Of a stretch of DNA of 64,000 nt, positions 59,929-64,000 are shown in pieces (within the stretch, counting starts at the first letter, position 1; the number at the start of each line of letters is the position of its first letter). The DNA is from DASVTU01 sp036387415. GTDB taxonomy: Bacteria; Acidobacteriota; Blastocatellia; Pyrinomonadales; Pyrinomonadaceae. Below the pieces are notes generated by a model. The model saw only the letters and a list, made by a program, of their open reading frames with translations, searched no databases and was not told where the DNA came from. The translations under genes were made by a program, and so were the position numbers. The DNA lies in NCBI GenBank assembly GCA_036387415.1, contig DASVTU010000027.1:13679-77678 (forward strand), in the 5' to 3' direction.

Positions 59929-61845
59929 ATGAAACACAGTAAACAAATCCTCAAAGTCTTCACTATCTTACTGGCTTTCGCGCTCGCTATCGGCAGTTTG
60001 ATGTTCGGTTCGACGCCGCGTAACACCTCTGCGGCCAATTTCGCCACCGCTCAGGAGACAACCGACGGCGACGGCACAGCGCCGCAGGCCGAATCCATGG
60101 AAGCGACGCCTTTGGAGCGAGAGACAGAGGAGGGCAATGCGCTCCTGCTTGTGCGTTTTGCGCCCGACCAGAAGGTTGAACCGACGGTCAAAACGGTGAT
60201 TGGCGAACGCGATGTGCTCTTGCGCGACGACGGCGGAGGAAGCGACGAGAAGGCTGGCGACGGCACTTACTCGGCCATCATCTTCCTCGACTTCAACGCG
60301 TTGGCCGATAATCAGGATCGCGTCGCGCAAATCAACGCCGAACCTCCGACGACCGAGGAAGACGACAGCGAGCAGACGGGCGCGTCGTTCACCAGCGATA
60401 CCGACGGGACGGGTGGTGAGCGTCTCGACTCGTCTGATGCGGTGCTCATGCCTGACTTTGAAGACAGCCGCGACCGTCGTGGGACGAAAGCGTTTCCGAA
60501 AGTTGATTTTCGTAACATCCGACCCGGCCAGTTCGTCCCGCTCTTTAAAATCGGCACCTATTACGGCGTTAATCCGAGGAAGTCGCTCGTCATCACGAAC
60601 GTCAAAGTGGTCGAAAACTGGGATCGCACCTTCAATCCATGCAAAAAGACGGGCACGCCGATGGGCGCGTGGACGTTCGGACGCCTGATGACAGACATGG
60701 CGAACCAACCTCTGACGGGCATCCCACCGTCGGCTTTCGTGCGCCAGTGGCTCGACAAATGGATGGCCGACCAGACCACCGCTAACGGTTGGACGGCAGC
60801 CAAACGTCAGCAGATTAAACAACTCATCATCGACCCGTGGGAAGCGGCATCGGGCGGCCCCGGCCAACCGTTGAATCTGGCGATAGCGCCTTTCCGTCTG
60901 CTCGCCATCGTCAATCGCGTTGACCTGCGCGGGCCGACTACGGGCTATGGTGGCGGCAACGCGGGCGAGGGTCGTTTCGTCTTCGGCGTCATGGATATGC
61001 GGAAGACCGCCACCGACCCTTACACAGGCAAACCCGTTCCGGCCTGCACCGAGACGCAGTTCACGGTCATTCTCGAATACGGCATCGACCGACGTGGCTG
61101 TCTCGGCATCCAGAACTGGGGTCTTCAGTGGTACAACCTGAAATTCCACGCGCTCGGCTCGCCGTCATATAACGCCGCGCTGCAAGCCATTACCGACCAG
61201 TTCACCAAACCCAACGTCGCGCCACATAAGCCCAACGGCAGCGCGCTCAATCAACTCCGCACCAACGAGATTGCCATCAGGAATCCGGCGCCGGACAACA
61301 ACTGGCAGATGCGTGAGTTTCGGCTTCCAAAGGGCAACGGTCATCTCTTTGAAGCCAACGCCAAGCAGACGCCACACGAATCGCTCAGAAATACCGACCT
61401 GACGGCCAACTACGTCAACGCCAACACGCCCGCTATCCTGAACAACACCTACGTCGTTCCCGACTTCTGGCTCTGGCAGAAGTTTCTCACCAACGCCTCG
61501 GACGTGCCGGGGCCGCCGCCACCGCCCGCCACCGTCTTCTGGAACGACGGGCCGACTGTCGCCATCATCAACCGTCAGGCGCGCCATCTCTTCTCGCTCA
61601 ACACCTGTAGCGCCTGCCATCACAGCGAGACGACGACAGCCTTCACGCACATCAAGCCCGCGCCCTTCGGCACGCCAGCCGGTCTGTCTGGCTTCATGAC
61701 TGGCATCAACGTCGTTGACCCGGCAGACCTTGCGCCGACGAGAAACTTCAACGAGTTCAAGCGACGCTCGCTCGACCTCGACCAACTCGTCCACACGCCC
61801 TGCTTCTTCAACATGCTCAACGCCGCGCCGCCACCCGTCCACTAA
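59929..61845 (+). CDS. Exported protein with CxxCH heme-type motif
   Basis: A 638-residue exported protein with GGAAGGAGAC before the ATG and a signal peptide (residues 5-35). Residues 70-130 look like a Ca2+-binding or beta region rich in Asp/Glu. The middle part has no known motif. TCSACHH with Cys560, Cys563 and His564 is a cytochrome c-type heme site, in the setting LFSLNTCSACHHSETTTAF seen in exported cytochrome-like proteins. It is flanked downstream by two strong hairpins. Function unknown; redox or heme binding is inferred from this single motif. Confidence 0.75.
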   Translation: MKHSKQILKVFTILLAFALAIGSLMFGSTPRNTSAANFATAQETTDGDGTAPQAESMEATPLERETEEGNALLLVRFAPDQKVEPTVKTVIGERDVLLRDDGGGSDEKAGDGTYSAIIFLDFNALADNQDRVAQINAEPPTTEEDDSEQTGASFTSDTDGTGGERLDSSDAVLMPDFEDSRDRRGTKAFPKVDFRNIRPGQFVPLFKIGTYYGVNPRKSLVITNVKVVENWDRTFNPCKKTGTPMGAWTFGRLMTDMANQPLTGIPPSAFVRQWLDKWMADQTTANGWTAAKRQQIKQLIIDPWEAASGGPGQPLNLAIAPFRLLAIVNRVDLRGPTTGYGGGNAGEGRFVFGVMDMRKTATDPYTGKPVPACTETQFTVILEYGIDRRGCLGIQNWGLQWYNLKFHALGSPSYNAALQAITDQFTKPNVAPHKPNGSALNQLRTNEIAIRNPAPDNNWQMREFRLPKGNGHLFEANAKQTPHESLRNTDLTANYVNANTPAILNNTYVVPDFWLWQKFLTNASDVPGPPPPPATVFWNDGPTVAIINRQARHLFSLNTCSACHHSETTTAFTHIKPAPFGTPAGLSGFMTGINVVDPADLAPTRNFNEFKRRSLDLDQLVHTPCFFNMLNAAPPPVH

Positions 61846-61883
61846 TCGTTCGGACGACGCGGCACGATTGCTCCCAACTTTCC

Positions 61884-61972
61884 TCAAGGGTTTCGGTTCC
61901 GACGCTTCGACACCGAAACCCTTGATTAACCAAAGAGGCCGGAGGACGGATGCTGTCATTGTCCTCCGGCCT
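61884..61972 (+). terminator. Two tandem hairpins
   Basis: TCAAGGGTTTCGGT (61884-61897) pairs with ACCGAAACCCTTGA (61912-61925), a perfect 14-bp stem. AGGCCGGAGGAC (61936-61947) pairs with GTCCTCCGGCCT (61961-61972), a perfect 12-bp stem. Both lie right behind the CxxCH gene. Neither has a strong T run. Confidence 0.65.
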
Positions 61973-62461
61973 ACGCTCTCTATCCGGCTCGAAAAAATCA
62001 ATCGGACGGCTTTCCATCCAAACACGATTTTTCTCAAGTCCGTTCAGCCCGCCGACGAAGCCGTCCCGTCTTGCCTTAACATCCGTCGCCGCTTTTGTTA
62101 ATCTACAGCCCTCTTCGATAACGTTCGACAACGGCGCTGAGCCGTCGCCGATGCCCCGATACTCTCAAATCTAGTGTGATACGCATTAACTCAAGCGACC
62201 GTAGGTTTATCCGCAGCCCCGGTCGTGTAACGAGTGGGTGACTGTCACAGTTTGCGCGCCCCCGCCAGCATGAACGGGCGACCAGACCAACTATGCCGCG
62301 CGGCGCAACTGTCAGTCGCAAACGCAGGAACGATAAGGCAAGCCTCAATCGACCACGAACACAAGGTGCGCTTCGATTTATCAAACGCGGTCTGCACCTT
62401 GCGACGCCCGTCGCCGAACCTTTGTCTTACCTCAACCGGAAACTAATGGAGGAAGCGAATA
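61973..62461. other. Intergenic, nothing further recognised
   Basis: About 490 bases before the M36 protease gene. No gene or hairpin beyond those listed. Confidence 0.4.
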
Positions 62462-64000
62462 ATGTATCAGAGATTGCTCGTCGTATTCTTGGGCGTTGCT
62501 TTGGCAGCCGCCACGTTGTTCCCCTTGAATGGGTCGGGTGCCGCGCCCGTGCCCGCACATCAGAATCGCGTCGCCGGTCAACTGCAAGCCAAACGCGAAA
62601 CGCTGCCGAACTATGACATACGCCTCGCCGGACGGGGCGAGTTCGTCGATGTCGAACTCAATACGGACGGCGGAAGACGCAACGCGTTGCAGAAATCAAA
62701 CGCGGCGACGCAGGCGCGTGCCTCCGCGGTTGACACATTTCGCGCGCGGCTCAACCCCGAACAGGGGCGCAACCTTCGCGCAGAGTTGAATGAAGCGGGC
62801 GGGTTGAAAAATTTCTTCATCGACGGCGCACCGCTCTCCGTGCCGCAGTCGGACGTGCCCGACCGCATCGCACGCAATTTCTTGAAAGCACAGTCGCCGC
62901 TGTTCGCGCTGTCGGCGACGGCGGTCAACCAACTCAAACTCGAAAAGGAAGACAACGACGCCGGAACCACCTTCCTCGATTACGCGCAGACGGTCGGCGG
63001 AATCAAAGTGTTTGAAGGCAACGTGAAAGTGGTCGTCAACGGCAACGGGGAAGTGCTCTCCGTCCGCGAAGGTTTCATCGTCGGTGCCGCGCAGAAGGTC
63101 AAACTCCAACCGACGCTCACGGAAGCCGAAGCCATCGCCACGGCTTTCGAGCACGCCGGAAGAACCGTGCTTCCGTCATTGGCGGAGACATCGCCGCGCG
63201 CCTCCGTCGGCGAACGCGCGTTGTTCGCCAATCCGTTGAGTTCAGATTTTGAAGAAGTGCTGTCGGAGCTAAACGTCGTTCGCGTCGGCGACGCGGCGCG
63301 GCTGGCGTGGCACGTCTATGCAGATGTCGGCCCCGAAGAGTGGTACGAAATTCTCGTTGACGCGCATACGGGCGAACTGCTCCTGCGTCATAACCTCTAC
63401 GTGTTCGAGGCGCAGGGCACCGTCTACACCGAAGCGCCCGACAAAGGCGCACGCCAACTCGTCTCCTTCGTCGGCGATACGACCATCAACACCGCCGCCG
63501 GATGGATGGGAACTTCGACCGTCACAACTGGCAACAACGTCGAAGCCTATCTCGACACCAACGCCGACAACGCGCCCGACGCCAACAACGGCACAGGTTT
63601 GTCTAATGGTCATGCCTTCGCCGCCGACCAGAATTTCACCTTCCCCTTCTCGACCACCGTTGACCCGCGCACGCAGCAAGCGGCGGTCGTGACCAATCTT
63701 TTCTACTTCAACAACATCATGCACGACTTCTCCTACAACCTCGGTTTCACGGAGTCGGCACGCAACTTCCAGGTCAACAACTACGGTCGCGGCGGCCTCG
63801 GCAACGACTCCGTGCGCGCCGAAGCGCAGGACGGCTCAGGCACCAACAACGCCAACTTTGCCACGCCGCCCGACGGCCAACGCCCGCGCATGCAACAGTA
63901 TCTTTTCACCGCACCCGCTCCCGACCGCGACAGCTCCGTGGATGGCGACGTGGTTTTCCATGAGTACGGCCACGGCATCTCGAATCGCTTAATCGGCAAC
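62462..64000 (+). CDS. M36 (fungalysin) metalloprotease, truncated by window end
   Basis: The first 513 residues of an exported protease. GGAGGAAG precedes the ATG. Signal peptide: residues 1-27 (LLVVFLGVALAAATLF). Residues 45-320 form the FTP/PepSY-like propeptide region that keeps the enzyme inactive (DYAQTVGGIKVFEGNVKVVVN...ILVDAHTGELLLRHN). The peptidase domain follows with NLFYFNNIMHDFSYNLGF and the zinc site HEYGH (His500, Glu501, His504). The remaining zinc ligand and C-terminal domains lie beyond the window. Secreted protease for extracellular protein degradation. Confidence 0.93.
   Translation, partial: MYQRLLVVFLGVALAAATLFPLNGSGAAPVPAHQNRVAGQLQAKRETLPNYDIRLAGRGEFVDVELNTDGGRRNALQKSNAATQARASAVDTFRARLNPEQGRNLRAELNEAGGLKNFFIDGAPLSVPQSDVPDRIARNFLKAQSPLFALSATAVNQLKLEKEDNDAGTTFLDYAQTVGGIKVFEGNVKVVVNGNGEVLSVREGFIVGAAQKVKLQPTLTEAEAIATAFEHAGRTVLPSLAETSPRASVGERALFANPLSSDFEEVLSELNVVRVGDAARLAWHVYADVGPEEWYEILVDAHTGELLLRHNLYVFEAQGTVYTEAPDKGARQLVSFVGDTTINTAAGWMGTSTVTTGNNVEAYLDTNADNAPDANNGTGLSNGHAFAADQNFTFPFSTTVDPRTQQAAVVTNLFYFNNIMHDFSYNLGFTESARNFQVNNYGRGGLGNDSVRAEAQDGSGTNNANFATPPDGQRPRMQQYLFTAPAPDRDSSVDGDVVFHEYGHGISNRLIGN

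Overview
The window is a GC-rich bacterial chromosome segment. Its gene set suggests Acidobacteriota, probably class Blastocatellia. This is inferred from family content, not from a marker gene: a planctomycete/acidobacterial-type ECF sigma factor next to a Ser/Thr kinase, DUF4384 proteins, a WD40-caspase giant, a cyanophycin gene set, an M36 fungalysin protease and many exported beta-propeller or lipoprotein hydrolases. I found no rRNA, tRNA or CRISPR array.

Layout. (1) 1-4.8 kb is accessory DNA with a conjugation flavour. A type IV coupling-protein-like ATPase and two membrane proteins lie on the minus strand. A divergent, tightly overlapped three-gene cassette has as its middle gene a CD38/ADP-ribosyl-cyclase-like NAD+-consuming domain. 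(2) 5.1-10.4 kb carries small exported SH3-like proteins, a Tat-exported protein, a lipoprotein and unknown exported proteins. (3) 10.5-19.6 kb is a minus-strand block: ECF sigma factor, Ser/Thr kinase, exported DUF4384 protein, and a 1562-residue exported TPR/WD40/caspase-fold protein. (4) 19.9-21.6 kb is a secreted NucA-type nuclease followed by a frameshifted NuiA-type nuclease inhibitor. (5) 22-27.6 kb is housekeeping-like: glycerolipid acyltransferase, ABC-F ATPase, ATP-grasp protein, YihY/BrkB. (6) 28.2-32.9 kb holds cyanophycin metabolism: isoaspartyl peptidase, cyanophycin synthetase, cyanophycinase. (7) 33.2-34.7 kb is an ExeA-like ATPase coupled to a winged-helix protein with 18-bp in-frame repeats, followed by an AT-rich gap. 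(8) 35.1-47.5 kb is an 11-gene surface-glycan locus with many 4-bp ATGA-type overlaps: methyltransferase, GT-C protein, MurJ-like flippase, sulfotransferase, PIG-L-like protein and six GT-B glycosyltransferases. (9) 47.6-53.4 kb is a patchy region with two sigma-70-like factors, a zinc-finger anti-sigma candidate, two His-rich mini-proteins, a nested mini-lipoprotein and RNA hairpins that overlap ribosome-binding sites. (10) 53.9-64 kb encodes exported enzymes (serine hydrolase, PQQ-type propeller, CxxCH protein, M36 protease cut by the window end), an AlkB-like dioxygenase, two micro-ORFs and an NTF2-like protein.

The strongest candidates for something new are the CD38-like cassette beside the conjugation ATPase, the sigma/kinase/DUF4384/caspase block, and the nuclease plus broken inhibitor pair. 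All functional statements rest on motif reading; no database search was possible.
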